From NCBI GenBank assembly GCA_029778935.1, contig JAKPBM010000153.1, positions 1 to 6,450 on the forward strand: a DNA stretch of 6,450 bases. Direction: 5' to 3'. Both the position numbers and the translations under genes were made by a program. The notes below the pieces were generated by a model. It saw only the letters and a program-made list of their open reading frames with translations, had not been told where the DNA came from and made no database searches. The DNA is from Bacillota bacterium (GTDB lineage Bacteria; Bacillota; Clostridia; Oscillospirales; QAMX01). Below are positions 1 to 6,450 of the stretch, piece by piece. Numbering within the stretch: the stretch's first letter is position 1; each line of letters begins with the position of its first letter.

Positions 1-1484
1 TCGAACAGGGCGTCGTACTGGTCGAGCATTTCGTTAGTTAAGAACGCGTGCTTCGGGTCGTCGTTAAAGCCCACGTGGATGTTGTCTTTGGTGACCTTGT
101 CCGTAAGCAGCTGGATGTACTGGCGGATATAGGGCGCGGCGGCGCCGTAGACGTAGTCGGTGAACTCGGTAATGAGGGCGTTTACGTCCGCGTCGGGGTT
201 CCAGAGCAGGCGGGTGATGAGGTAGGCCCGCAGTTCGTTTAGGTCCGTGCCGCCGTAGCTGGCGCCGTTGGCCTGTTCGAACACGCCTTTGACGCCGTTT
301 TTTACGAAGGTTTGGATATTCTTCTGCAACACATGCCAGTTGGGGTGGGGCGTGGGGTAGTGGGCAAAACAGGTAGTGTAGTCCCAGATGTAGTTGCGGT
401 TAGAAATTTTGCCCCAGTCCTGCAGGTCTTTTAGCAGGGAAGAGCGGGTGCCGTCGGGGCGGGTCACATGCCGGGTTTCGTCGTCGCACTCTTCCAGCGG
501 GTGGGCAAAGCAGCACTCGATGGTGCACAATCGGACGCACACGTTGTGCCGCGGTTTGGTGATCTTCGGCGCGGGGCGGGTGTACTGGTAGGCCAGCGTG
601 TCGAAGATGACGTCGGGGAACTCCGGCTCCAGCCTTTCGGCGATGGCGTTCACAAAGCGCAGAAGCGTGCCCGCGGGGGAGCCTTCTTCCTCGTCGATTT
701 TCCGGCAGGCGTCGCACTGGCAGCCGGGGCTTTTGTCGTTCTGGGAAACGGAGATGATTTTCGCCCCCGGCGCCTCTTTCAGCCGTCTGCGAACCGACTC
801 CACGGCAATTTCCAGCACGTCCGGGTTGGAAAGGCAGAGCTGCGTCTGCTGCACGCCTTCGGTGACGCGCTTGCCGTCGTACATAGCGAAGTATTCGGGG
901 TGCTCCTTGCCGTATTTTTCCGGCGGCACCATGGATTCAAAGGTGTGGACAAACCAGGCGTACGTGAGATGGCCGCCTAAACGCTCCGGAATGGGCGCAA
1001 AAGCGCCGTTTAAGCGGCTTTTTACGGCGAATTTGGGGTAGCGGGCGAATTCGTAGTAGTTATGATCCCGGTATTCGAGGATGGGAACCTGGCAATCGGC
1101 AAACTCGCGCACGGAAAGCTCCGGCGTAAAGGGGATTTTCTCGCAGGTGGCGGTGAAAAACCGGCAGCCAAGCTCTTCCAAAAACGCGTAAGCGCCGTAG
1201 ATGACGCCCCGCACGTTGCCGACAATCCCTACGGAACCGTTCCGGGCAAACAAGGCAAACCCGTCCGTCCCAAGGGGTTTCGGCGCGGCAAAGCCCATGT
1301 TTTCGGCGGCCCGGCCAACGAAAATGGCCGTCGGCTGGGGTTCTTCCGAGATGGTGAAGGCGCAGGCGGTCATCATGCCGAGGTAATGGCGCAGTTCCTC
1401 CGCGGCAAATTTTTCCTGCGGCGTGGCGTCGGTATGTAGAACGATGGGGAGAAGGGCCCTGCCCTGGGATGCAATCGGTATCAT
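1..1484 (-). CDS. DUF4838-family glycoside-hydrolase-like protein, 3' end outside window
   Basis: Reading the minus strand from the ATG at 1484 gives one uninterrupted frame of 494 codons that is still open at the window edge. Residues 1-120 resemble the alpha-glucuronidase-type N-terminal domain found ahead of many catalytic barrels (EKFAAEELRHYL near 24-35, GAYAFLEELGCRFF at 97-110). Residues about 150-410 carry DUF4838 hallmarks: HPEYFAMYDGKR at 195-206, QLCLSNPDV at 215-223, SVSQND at 245-250, a CxCxxC cluster (C255, C257, C260), TLAYQYTRPAPK at 296-307 and IECCFAHPLEEC at 322-333. Acidic residues D250, E323, D368 and E403 are candidate active-site residues, by inference only. No signal peptide is visible, so the product is probably cytoplasmic and would act on imported oligosaccharides. 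From memory, the DUF4838 family overlaps CAZy GH163 (endo-beta-N-acetylglucosaminidases), but the substrate here is unknown. The ATG is chosen because an AAGGAGGT site lies just upstream; a TTG at 1488 is too close to that site. Family assignment is firm, enzymatic activity is not. Confidence 0.88.
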   Translation of the reverse strand, partial: MIPIASQGRALLPIVLHTDATPQEKFAAEELRHYLGMMTACAFTISEEPQPTAIFVGRAAENMGFAAPKPLGTDGFALFARNGSVGIVGNVRGVIYGAYAFLEELGCRFFTATCEKIPFTPELSVREFADCQVPILEYRDHNYYEFARYPKFAVKSRLNGAFAPIPERLGGHLTYAWFVHTFESMVPPEKYGKEHPEYFAMYDGKRVTEGVQQTQLCLSNPDVLEIAVESVRRRLKEAPGAKIISVSQNDKSPGCQCDACRKIDEEEGSPAGTLLRFVNAIAERLEPEFPDVIFDTLAYQYTRPAPKITKPRHNVCVRLCTIECCFAHPLEECDDETRHVTRPDGTRSSLLKDLQDWGKISNRNYIWDYTTCFAHYPTPHPNWHVLQKNIQTFVKNGVKGVFEQANGASYGGTDLNELRAYLITRLLWNPDADVNALITEFTDYVYGAAAPYIRQYIQLLTDKVTKDNIHVGFNDDPKHAFLTNEMLDQYDALF

Positions 1485-1491
1485 GCAATGT

Positions 1492-1499
1492 ACCTCCTT
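1492..1499 (-). promoter_or_regulatory. Strong Shine-Dalgarno for the DUF4838 gene
   Basis: The minus strand reads AAGGAGGT here, a near-perfect complement to the 16S rRNA 3' end. About 8 bases separate the AGGAGG core from the ATG at 1484, which fixes that ATG as the start and implies efficient translation. Confidence 0.85.
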
Positions 1500-1523
1500 G
1501 GTCAGGTTCGGTTTGTCGCTTGC

Positions 1524-1552
1524 ATTATATCAGCTTGTAAAAGGCTTTACAA
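1524..1552 (-). promoter_or_regulatory. Sigma-A-type promoter driving the DUF4838 gene leftward
   Basis: On the minus strand a consensus -10 box TATAAT (1529-1524) lies 17 bp downstream of a -35 box TTGTAA (1552-1547, four of six matches to TTGACA). Transcription should begin near 1517, giving a leader of roughly 30 bases that contains the Shine-Dalgarno site. The -35 box and part of the spacer are covered by an inverted repeat, so the promoter is probably repressible. Confidence 0.72.
1535..1552. promoter_or_regulatory. Operator-like 18-bp inverted repeat over the -35 box
   Basis: TTGTAAA (1535-1541) and TTTACAA (1546-1552) are perfect 7-bp inverted arms around the 4-bp centre AGGC. The dyad covers the -35 hexamer of the leftward promoter, the classic place for a repressor to block RNA polymerase. 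The TGTAAA/TTTACA half-sites resemble those of LacI-family operators and catabolite-responsive elements. However, the centre is two bases longer than in the usual CG-centred versions, so the regulator family cannot be assigned. The link to sugar control of the DUF4838 gene is inference. Confidence 0.5.
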
Positions 1553-1610
1553 TACGAAAAGAATTGGACAACCTGTTGCAAATTCGTGAAATTACGGTAA
1601 AACCGCGGAG

Positions 1611-1642
1611 TTTGCCCGGCAAAAACGGCGGAAAAGCCCGGC
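1611..1642. repeat. Small dyad and GCCCGGC direct repeat upstream of uppP
   Basis: TTTGCC (1611-1616), a single C, then GGCAAA (1618-1623) form a 13-bp inverted repeat too tight to fold as a hairpin, hence operator-like if real. The core GCCCGGC (1614-1620) recurs in direct orientation at 1636-1642, a spacing of 22 bp or about two helical turns, just ahead of the rightward promoter. Both could be chance in GC-rich DNA. Confidence 0.3.
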
Positions 1643-1667
1643 GGATCTTCCTTTTTCAGGGATTCTA

Positions 1668-1676
1668 TGCTATAAT
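1668..1676 (+). promoter_or_regulatory. Extended -10 promoter for the uppP-ftsK operon
   Basis: TGCTATAAT is a perfect -10 hexamer (1671-1676) preceded by the TGn extension. The -35 region at 1648-1653 (TTCCTT) is a poor match, which extended -10 promoters tolerate. Transcription should begin near 1683, about 50 bases ahead of the preferred uppP start at 1735. Confidence 0.65.
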
Positions 1677-1720
1677 TTAAGTAGCTTCCGCATACAAGTG
1701 AATGGAAACTTTTTATATAA

Positions 1721-1727
1721 AGAGGGG
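1721..1727 (+). promoter_or_regulatory. Ribosome binding site that favours a TTG start for uppP
   Basis: AGAGGGG lies 7 bases ahead of the in-frame TTG at 1735 (9 bases counted from its GAGG core). The in-frame ATG at 1702 has no purine-rich site upstream, so this site points to TTG as the true initiation codon. Confidence 0.6.
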
Positions 1728-1734
1728 TTGCGTT

Positions 1735-2550
1735 TTGATTTTCTGGCTGGCTGTGTTTTACGGGGCGGTACAGGGGCTGACGGAGTTTCTACCCATTTCC
1801 AGCTCCGGCCATTTGGCGATTGCGGCGCTGCTTGTCGGCGAAGGCGGGCAGGACAACGTGGCGTTTTTCCTGCTTCTGCATTTAGCGACGTTTATCGCCG
1901 TCTGCCTTGTATACTGGAAAGACATCTGGACTCTTTTGCAGGAGCTGTTTCTCTTTATTCCGCAGACCATACGCAAGCGCCCCTCGAAAAACCCCGAGAC
2001 AAAGCGGCTGCTTGGCCTGTTGATTCTTTCCCTGCTGCCGCTGTTTCTGGTGCTGCCGTTTAAAAGCAGAATCGAAGCGGCTTTTGACAACCCGTTTGTC
2101 ATCGGCGGCGCTTTAATCTGCACGGCGATTTTGCTGTTTTTTGCGAACCGGATGAAAAACACCACAAAAACCGTAGCCGAAATCACGTTGAAAGACGCGC
2201 TTATCATCGGCTTTGCCCAGATGTTCGCCGTCATCCCGGGTCTTTCCCGGTCGGGAACGACTCTGGCCGTCGGCTTGTTCTGCGGGCTGGAGCGGGAAAC
2301 GGCCGTCAAATACTCGTTTATCCTGAGCCTGCCGACCATTCTGGGCGCGGTGGTGCTCGATTACAAGGAGATTTTTACCCTTGCCCATCAGAACCTGGGG
2401 CCGTATCTGATCGGTTTTGTCACCGCGGGGCTGCTTGGGTATGCGGCCATCGGCCTGGTGCGCTTCCTTTCCAGAAAGGGGCGGCTGAACGTCTTCTCCG
2501 TGTACTGCGGGATTGTGGGTACGGCGCTGATCGTATCCCGGTTGGTCTAG
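1735..2550 (+). CDS. uppP: Undecaprenyl-diphosphate phosphatase UppP (BacA family)
   Basis: This integral membrane enzyme removes one phosphate from undecaprenyl diphosphate, regenerating the lipid carrier for peptidoglycan and other wall polymers; overproduction in the family gives bacitracin resistance. Counting from the TTG start, the first signature GLTEFLPISSSGH spans 14-26 (E17, S22-S24 and H26 expected at the active site) and the second, PGLSRSGTT, spans 168-176 with the essential arginine at R172. Hydrophobic segments fill the whole chain, as expected of a multispanning protein. At 271 residues it matches the family size of about 270. The TTG at 1735 is preferred because it has a ribosome binding site and gives the usual N-terminus (MIFWLAVFYGAVQGLTEF); an ATG at 1702 would add 11 residues without one. 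The position of the first family glutamate holds Q13, which I recall as common in Firmicutes. It is the first gene of the rightward operon, and ftsK starts 15 bp after its stop. Confidence 0.95.
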   Translation: MIFWLAVFYGAVQGLTEFLPISSSGHLAIAALLVGEGGQDNVAFFLLLHLATFIAVCLVYWKDIWTLLQELFLFIPQTIRKRPSKNPETKRLLGLLILSLLPLFLVLPFKSRIEAAFDNPFVIGGALICTAILLFFANRMKNTTKTVAEITLKDALIIGFAQMFAVIPGLSRSGTTLAVGLFCGLERETAVKYSFILSLPTILGAVVLDYKEIFTLAHQNLGPYLIGFVTAGLLGYAAIGLVRFLSRKGRLNVFSVYCGIVGTALIVSRLV

Positions 2551-2554
2551 GAGG
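2549..2554 (+). promoter_or_regulatory. ftsK ribosome binding site overlapping the uppP stop codon
   Basis: AGGAGG begins inside the uppP TAG (2548-2550) and lies 11 bases ahead of the GTG at 2566. The overlap suggests that translation of ftsK is coupled to uppP. The spacing is slightly long, and with the GTG start this may keep ftsK expression modest. Confidence 0.65.
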
Positions 2555-2565
2555 GAAGATCCGGC

Positions 2566-5100
2566 GTGGCACAAAAGAAATCGACGAAAAGGAAAACCTC
2601 CTCCGCTTCCCGGCGGAAGCCGGCCCGCCGCGGCGTTTCGACGGAAGTGCTGGTGGTTGTGCTCATTATCATCCCCATCCTGCTGATTATCGGCTGGATT
2701 GTCCAAGAAGCCAAGGTACTTAGGTGGATGAACCAGGGGCTTGCGGCTCTGCTCGGCCCCGGGGCGTACGGCATGCCCTTTGTTATGCTGCTTACGGCGC
2801 TGTATCTGCTGCTGACGCTGAGAAAGCGCAAGAACGCCAAATGGCTTGTTTCCCTCTGGATGCTGCCCGTCTGGGTGGGCATGGCGGGGCATCTGATTCT
2901 CTCCAAAGCCGGCCATGGCTGGGAGCTTAAGCCCTATCTGACGGACGGCATGAAGCTTGCCGGCGGCGGACTGATATCCGGCGGCGTGGCGGAGCTTCTT
3001 TCCGCGGGAATTTCCAAAATCGGCACGGCAATTCTTCTTGCCGTGGCGCTGTTCTTCCTCTTTCTGGGGATTACCAACCAGTCGTTTATCGGCCTGATGG
3101 AAAAACTCAGCCTAAGGCTGTCCGACGCCGCGGAACAGCGGCGGGAACAGCGGGAACTGCGCCGGCTGGCCCGGGCGCAGGCAGCCGATGAGGAAATTCC
3201 GGAGGAAGAACCGGAGGAGCCGCGGCCAATCCTGCCCACGGCGAAGCCCAAAATCGACATTCCCCTTACCGGCGCGCGCCGCATAGACATCCCGCTGGAC
3301 GAAGCGCCTACGGCGGAGCCGGAGCCTCCGAAAACTCCCGCCGAGGAGCCGCCCGCGGCCATCCCCGTGGCGGTGTCCGAACCGGAGCCGGAGCCGCTGC
3401 CGAAGGAAGAGCCGGCGAAGGCGAAAAAGCCTGCAAAGCTCACAATGTCAAGGGAAGAGCTGGAAGCGGAAATCGCCCAGGTGCAAAAAGAGGCGCAACT
3501 GCCGCCGCCGGCGTACCAGTTCCCGCCGCTGTCGCTGCTGAAATCCGCGCCGCCCGTACAGGAGTCAGACGTGGAAGCAGAAATCCGGCACAATGCCGAC
3601 CGCCTGCTGCAGACGCTTCACAGCTTCAATCTGGAAGCTAAAATCGTCAACATCACCCGCGGGCCGTCGGTCACCCGCTACGAAATTCAGCTTTCCAGCG
3701 GCATCAAGTTCTCCCGCCTGACGTCTTTGTCCGACGACATCGCCCTTTCTCTGGCGGCCCAATCGGTGCGCATCGCGCCGATTCCCAACACGTCGGCCGT
3801 GGGCATCGAGGTGCCCAACAAAGTCGTCAACACCGTTTACATCCGGGATATTATCCAGTCGCCCGCGTTTGTCAACGCCGCTTCCAAGGTGACGTTTGCT
3901 CTGGGTCAGGACATCGCCGGCAACCCCGTGGTAAGCGACATATCCAAGCTGCCGCACCTTTTGGTGGCGGGTACGACGGGTTCCGGTAAGTCCGTCTGCA
4001 TCAACTCGATTCTAATCAGCCTTTTATACAAGGCTTCGCCCGATGAAGTCCGCTTTATCATGATCGACCCCAAGATGGTCGAGCTAAACGGCTACAACGG
4101 CATTCCGCACCTGCTGATTCCCGTTGTGACCGACCCCAAAAAGGCCGCCGGCGCTTTGCAGTGGGCCGTTACGGAAATGCTGCAGCGGTATGAGCGGTTC
4201 AAGCTGCTTGGCGTGCGCAACTTTGTCGAGTACAACGCCGAAGTGCAGCGCCAGAAGGCCGAACGGGAAAAGGCCGCCAAGGTGGCCGCCGCGCTGGAGG
4301 AAAGCGGGGAAGAGGATATGCCCCCCTTTGACATGGACGACGCGGTGCACGTGCCGAAGGAAGAGCCGCCCGTGCTGGAAGAGCTGCCTCGCATCGTCAT
4401 CGTCATCGACGAGCTGGCCGATTTGATGCTGGTGGCTCCCGGCGAAGTGGAGGAAGCCATTTGCCGCATTGCCCAGATGGCCCGCGCCGCCGGCATGCAC
4501 CTGATTATCGCGACCCAGCGCCCCTCGGCGGACGTCATCACCGGCCTGATGAAGGCGAACATCCCGTCGCGGATCGCCTTTTCCGTGGCAAGCTCCTTGG
4601 AATCGCGGATTATATTGGACCAGGTGGGCGCGGAAAAGCTTATGGGCAGAGGCGACATGCTCTTTAACCCCATCGGCGCCACCAAGCCCGTCCGAATCCA
4701 GGGATGCTTTATCTCGGACGGCGAAATCGAAGCCGTTGTTTCGTATATCAAGAAATCCGCCAACGCACAATACAGCGAGGAGATCATGCAGCAGATCGAA
4801 CAGCACGCCGCCGAAGCCGGCAACGGCAAAGGCAAGAAAAACGGCGCTTCCGACGAAGTGGACGATGCGGAAACGGACGAGTTGTTCGACAAGGCGGTGG
4901 AGATCGTGCTGGAAACGGGCCAGCCGTCTACGTCGCTGCTGCAAAGAAGGCTGAAGCTGGGCTATGCCCGGGCGGCCCGCCTCATCGACCAGATGGAGGA
5001 GCGGGGCATCGTCGGCCCCTATGAAGGCTCAAAACCGCGCCAGCTCCTGATTTCCAAAGAGGACTGGGCGGAGATGTTATACAGAAGAACGCTGGATTAG
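2566..5100 (+). CDS. ftsK: FtsK/SpoIIIE-family DNA translocase
   Basis: This septum-anchored ATPase pumps double-stranded DNA, clearing the chromosome from the closing division or sporulation septum. A basic N-terminus (1-25) precedes a membrane domain with about four hydrophobic segments (near 26-46, 67-84, 92-112 and 150-170). Next comes a Pro/Glu-rich linker (about 200-330), then the alpha-beta motor with Walker A GTTGSGKS at 469-476, [19 protein letters not shown] at 498-516 and Walker [11 protein letters not shown] at 611-620. [17 protein letters not shown] at 638-654 and [13 protein letters not shown] at 688-700 complete the motor signature. Residues about 770-830 form the winged-helix gamma domain that reads orienting DNA motifs ([29 protein letters not shown]). 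The length of 844 residues is normal for Gram-positive members. One oddity is a charged stretch at about 558-606 between the YN motif and Walker B, longer than I recall in B. subtilis SpoIIIE. The GTG start has AGGAGG upstream. Whether the role is vegetative (FtsK) or sporulation (SpoIIIE) cannot be told from sequence. Confidence 0.97.
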   Translation: MAQKKSTKRKTSSASRRKPARRGVSTEVLVVVLIIIPILLIIGWIVQEAKVLRWMNQGLAALLGPGAYGMPFVMLLTALYLLLTLRKRKNAKWLVSLWMLPVWVGMAGHLILSKAGHGWELKPYLTDGMKLAGGGLISGGVAELLSAGISKIGTAILLAVALFFLFLGITNQSFIGLMEKLSLRLSDAAEQRREQRELRRLARAQAADEEIPEEEPEEPRPILPTAKPKIDIPLTGARRIDIPLDEAPTAEPEPPKTPAEEPPAAIPVAVSEPEPEPLPKEEPAKAKKPAKLTMSREELEAEIAQVQKEAQLPPPAYQFPPLSLLKSAPPVQESDVEAEIRHNADRLLQTLHSFNLEAKIVNITRGPSVTRYEIQLSSGIKFSRLTSLSDDIALSLAAQSVRIAPIPNTSAVGIEVPNKVVNTVYIRDIIQSPAFVNAASKVTFALGQDIAGNPVVSDISKLPHLLVAGTTGSGKSVCINSILISLLYKASPDEVRFIMIDPKMVELNGYNGIPHLLIPVVTDPKKAAGALQWAVTEMLQRYERFKLLGVRNFVEYNAEVQRQKAEREKAAKVAAALEESGEEDMPPFDMDDAVHVPKEEPPVLEELPRIVIVIDELADLMLVAPGEVEEAICRIAQMARAAGMHLIIATQRPSADVITGLMKANIPSRIAFSVASSLESRIILDQVGAEKLMGRGDMLFNPIGATKPVRIQGCFISDGEIEAVVSYIKKSANAQYSEEIMQQIEQHAAEAGNGKGKKNGASDEVDDAETDELFDKAVEIVLETGQPSTSLLQRRLKLGYARAARLIDQMEERGIVGPYEGSKPRQLLISKEDWAEMLYRRTLD

Positions 5101-5121
5101 CGGAAAAAGGAGAAAGAAACC

Positions 5122-6156
5122 ATGGTGAAAATGTGGACAGAGATCACGGAATCGGCGGCGGGGTGCCGCGCGGCGCGGGAAGCCGGCAAGGAGACGATGA
5201 AGGCGCTCGTATCGGCTCTGCGCAGGAAAAAGGTCAAGTCGGTCGTTATCGCGGCCCGCGGCACGTCCGACCATGCGGCCTTTTACGCCAAATACCTGAT
5301 CGAGACCTATGTCGGCGTCCCGGTCAGCCTGGCCGCCCCGTCGGTCTTTACGGTGTATGACGGCAAGCTGTCTTTGAAAGACTGCCTGGTCGTGGGCATT
5401 TCCCAGTCGGGCAAGGCGGCGGACGCTAACGAAGTCCTCTCCCGCGCCCGTGCCCAGGGAGCCGTCACCCTCGCCATCACCAACAACGCCGATTCTCCCA
5501 TGGCGCAGACGGCGGAATTCCACCTGCACTGCAGCCAGGGGCCGGAAGTGAGCGTCGCCGCGACGAAGACCTTCGTTTCGCAGGTATACCTTGCCACCTG
5601 GCTTACGGCCGAGTGGAGCCGCGACGCGGAGCTGAAAAAAGCGCTGCGCGCCATTCCGGGTGTTCTCGAGAAGACGTATAAGCTCGAAGAGGTAATCGAG
5701 CAGGCGGCACGGCGGTACCGCTTCGCCGGCGACGGCTTTGTGCTGGGCCGCGGATTTGCCTACCCCATCGCGCTGGAGTTTGCTCTGAAAACGCAGGAAA
5801 CCTGCTACGTCAGAAGCCGGGGCTATTCCACTTCCGACTTCTACCATGGCCCCATCGCCATGATTTCCGACAACACGCCCGTCTTTCTCTTTGCCGTGGA
5901 CGAACGGCTGTACGCGGACGCCGAGCAGATGGCCGCGAAGCTGAAGGAAAAAGGCGCCGACGTCTTTCTCTTCACCAACAGCGCTGAGCTGCTCTCCAAA
6001 GCGGACGACGGCGTCCTTGTGCCGGGCAAAACCTGGGCGGAAGCGCTGTTTGCCGCCGTGGCGGCCATGCAGATCTTTGCGTGCAAGCTCTCGTTGGCTA
6101 AGGGCCTGAACCCCGACGCTCCGCGCGGGCTTTCCAAAGTGACGATTACAAAGTAA
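5122..6156 (+). CDS. SIS-domain aminosugar-phosphate isomerase/deaminase, GlmS-like without glutaminase domain
   Basis: The 344 residues hold two SIS domains equivalent to the C-terminal isomerase half of glucosamine-6-phosphate synthase, without the N-terminal glutaminase domain. SIS1 has the phosphate-binding GTSDH at 47-51, SQSGK at 94-98 and VAATKTFVSQ at 145-154. SIS2 has LGRGFAYPIALEFALKTQE at 208-226 and YHGP at 241-244. Aligned by eye with E. coli GlmS, the catalytic residues Lys485, Glu488, His504 and Lys603 correspond to K223, E226, H242 and K339, so the active site looks complete. Stand-alone proteins of this type include glucosamine-6-phosphate deaminases (NagB-II, archaeal GlmD), the most likely role: glucosamine-6-phosphate to fructose-6-phosphate plus ammonia, or the reverse with free ammonia. 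A fructosamine deglycase-type activity is an alternative. It is a soluble cytoplasmic protein. The ATG follows AAGGAG (5107-5112) by 9 bases, and the gene lies 21 bp after ftsK in the same operon. Confidence 0.88.
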   Translation: MVKMWTEITESAAGCRAAREAGKETMKALVSALRRKKVKSVVIAARGTSDHAAFYAKYLIETYVGVPVSLAAPSVFTVYDGKLSLKDCLVVGISQSGKAADANEVLSRARAQGAVTLAITNNADSPMAQTAEFHLHCSQGPEVSVAATKTFVSQVYLATWLTAEWSRDAELKKALRAIPGVLEKTYKLEEVIEQAARRYRFAGDGFVLGRGFAYPIALEFALKTQETCYVRSRGYSTSDFYHGPIAMISDNTPVFLFAVDERLYADAEQMAAKLKEKGADVFLFTNSAELLSKADDGVLVPGKTWAEALFAAVAAMQIFACKLSLAKGLNPDAPRGLSKVTITK

Positions 6157-6177
6157 AAAACGAATAGGAGGGACGTA

Positions 6178-6450
6178 ATGGACTACGTTTGGCTTGGGTT
6201 ATTCATCTTCTTTCTGCTGCTCGAAGGGCTGACGGCTGCCGTTACGTCCCTTTGGTTTGCCATTGGTGCGTTGGCGGCCCTCGCCACCGCCCTTTTGGGG
6301 GCATCTTTGCCGTGGCAGATTACCGTGTTTCTGGTGTTTTCGGCGGCGTCGCTGCTGCTCCTGCGCCCGTTTGCCATGAAGATCCTCAAAGTGGGCAAGG
6401 AACGCACCAATGCGGACGTATTGCTGGATACGGAAGGCGTCGTGCTGACC
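6178..6450 (+). CDS. NfeD-like membrane protein, 5' part only
   Basis: The frame opens at the ATG at 6178, behind AGGAGG (6166-6171) with 6 bases between, and is still open at the window edge after 91 codons. Two hydrophobic blocks, residues about 3-47 and 50-68, probably form three membrane segments. The sequence VTSLWFAIGALAAL at 22-35, the LLLLRPF motif at 65-71 and KVGKERTNADVLLDTEGVV at 76-89 match short NfeD-family proteins. In these a C-terminal OB-fold follows the TNAD motif, here cut off by the window end. Full-length relatives are about 140-155 residues. NfeD proteins are commonly encoded beside SPFH/stomatin/flotillin proteins and are thought to help organise membrane microdomains or envelope quality control. 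Such a partner, if present, would lie just beyond 6450. The gap from the SIS gene is 21 bp, so it belongs to the same transcription unit. Confidence 0.85.
   Translation, partial: MDYVWLGLFIFFLLLEGLTAAVTSLWFAIGALAALATALLGASLPWQITVFLVFSAASLLLLRPFAMKILKVGKERTNADVLLDTEGVVLT

Larger units (their letters stand above)
1485..1734. other. Divergent intergenic regulatory region
   Basis: These 250 bases separate the leftward DUF4838 gene from the rightward uppP operon. They hold back-to-back promoters (-10 boxes at 1524-1529 on the minus strand and 1671-1676 on the plus strand), the dyad at 1535-1552, a second dyad at 1611-1623 and a repeated GCCCGGC. The short open frames that cross the region show no family resemblance, and I do not consider them genes. 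No terminator hairpin followed by a T-run and no tRNA or other RNA gene is visible. Confidence 0.7.
1735..6450 (+). other. Predicted operon uppP-ftsK-SIS-nfeD
   Basis: Four same-strand genes are separated by 15, 21 and 21 bp. Each gap contains a ribosome binding site, and none holds a hairpin plus T-run terminator or a clear internal promoter. One transcript from the extended -10 promoter near 1671 would cover all of them. The unit joins lipid-carrier recycling, septal DNA transport, amino-sugar phosphate metabolism and a membrane-organising protein. Its right end lies outside the window. Confidence 0.75.

Noticed and set aside
468..980. Plus-strand open frames of 170 and 147 codons in the left part
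   Set aside because: The minus-strand DUF4838 frame is continuous here and carries the family motifs; the plus-strand frames are antisense shadows.
1449..1456. GAGAAGGG, the B. subtilis SpoIIIE recognition sequence (SRS), on the plus strand near the gene for its likely reader
   Set aside because: I noticed only one copy, inside the DUF4838 coding region. One 8-mer in 6.45 kb is compatible with chance, and orientation relative to the replication terminus is unknown.
1621..1660. Possible terminator near the run of T at 1652-1656
   Set aside because: Only 3-4 bp arms (GGAA/TTCC) can be drawn around a large loop, and no gene ends nearby on either strand that would need it.
1423..1680. Plus-strand open frame of 85 codons crossing the intergenic region
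   Set aside because: It overlaps the start of the DUF4838 gene on the opposite strand and runs through both promoters. It has no recognisable ribosome binding site or family motif.
2113..2916. Long minus-strand open frame (267 codons) across uppP and ftsK
   Set aside because: It is antisense to two unmistakable genes. Its product is Gln/Arg/Gly-rich without motifs, as expected of a shadow frame in GC-rich DNA.
3190..3430. Apparent repeats (GAGCCGGAGCC-like units) in ftsK
   Set aside because: They encode the Pro/Glu-rich low-complexity linker usual in this family, not an independent DNA repeat element.
4084..4944. Long minus-strand open frames opposite the FtsK motor domain
   Set aside because: They are shadow frames of a highly conserved coding region; their His/Gly/Arg- or Ser-rich translations resemble no family.

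Overview
The window looks like a piece of a Bacillota (Firmicutes) chromosome, most likely from a Clostridia-type lineage. The signs are strong AGGAGG-type ribosome binding sites, GTG and probably TTG starts, very short intergenic gaps, and SpoIIIE/FtsK and UppP proteins whose motifs resemble those of Firmicutes. The DNA is fairly GC-rich. No species can be named from the sequence alone.

Layout: a long gene runs leftward off the window edge (1-1484, minus strand). It encodes a DUF4838-family protein of glycoside-hydrolase type, and its 3' end lies outside the window. A 250-bp divergent intergenic region follows. It carries a good minus-strand promoter, an 18-bp dyad overlapping that promoter's -35 box, and an extended -10 promoter pointing right. 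From about 1735 to the right edge, four genes run on the plus strand with gaps of 15, 21 and 21 bp and no visible terminator: uppP (undecaprenyl-diphosphate phosphatase), ftsK/spoIIIE (DNA translocase), a stand-alone SIS-domain sugar-phosphate isomerase/deaminase, and the first 91 codons of an NfeD-like membrane protein.

The rightward genes read as one operon with an envelope and division theme. UppP recycles the lipid carrier for wall polymers, FtsK moves chromosomal DNA through the closing septum, and the SIS enzyme probably handles glucosamine-6-phosphate or a similar amino-sugar phosphate, a wall precursor. The NfeD protein is a small membrane protein whose relatives usually partner with SPFH/flotillin proteins. 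The leftward DUF4838 gene has its own promoter and a candidate operator, as expected of a substrate-induced glycan-degradation gene.

I found no mobile element, CRISPR array, RNA gene or clearly novel multi-gene system. The points most worth a second look are the DUF4838 gene with its operator-like dyad, the glutaminase-less GlmS-like enzyme inside an envelope operon, and a long charged insertion in the FtsK motor.
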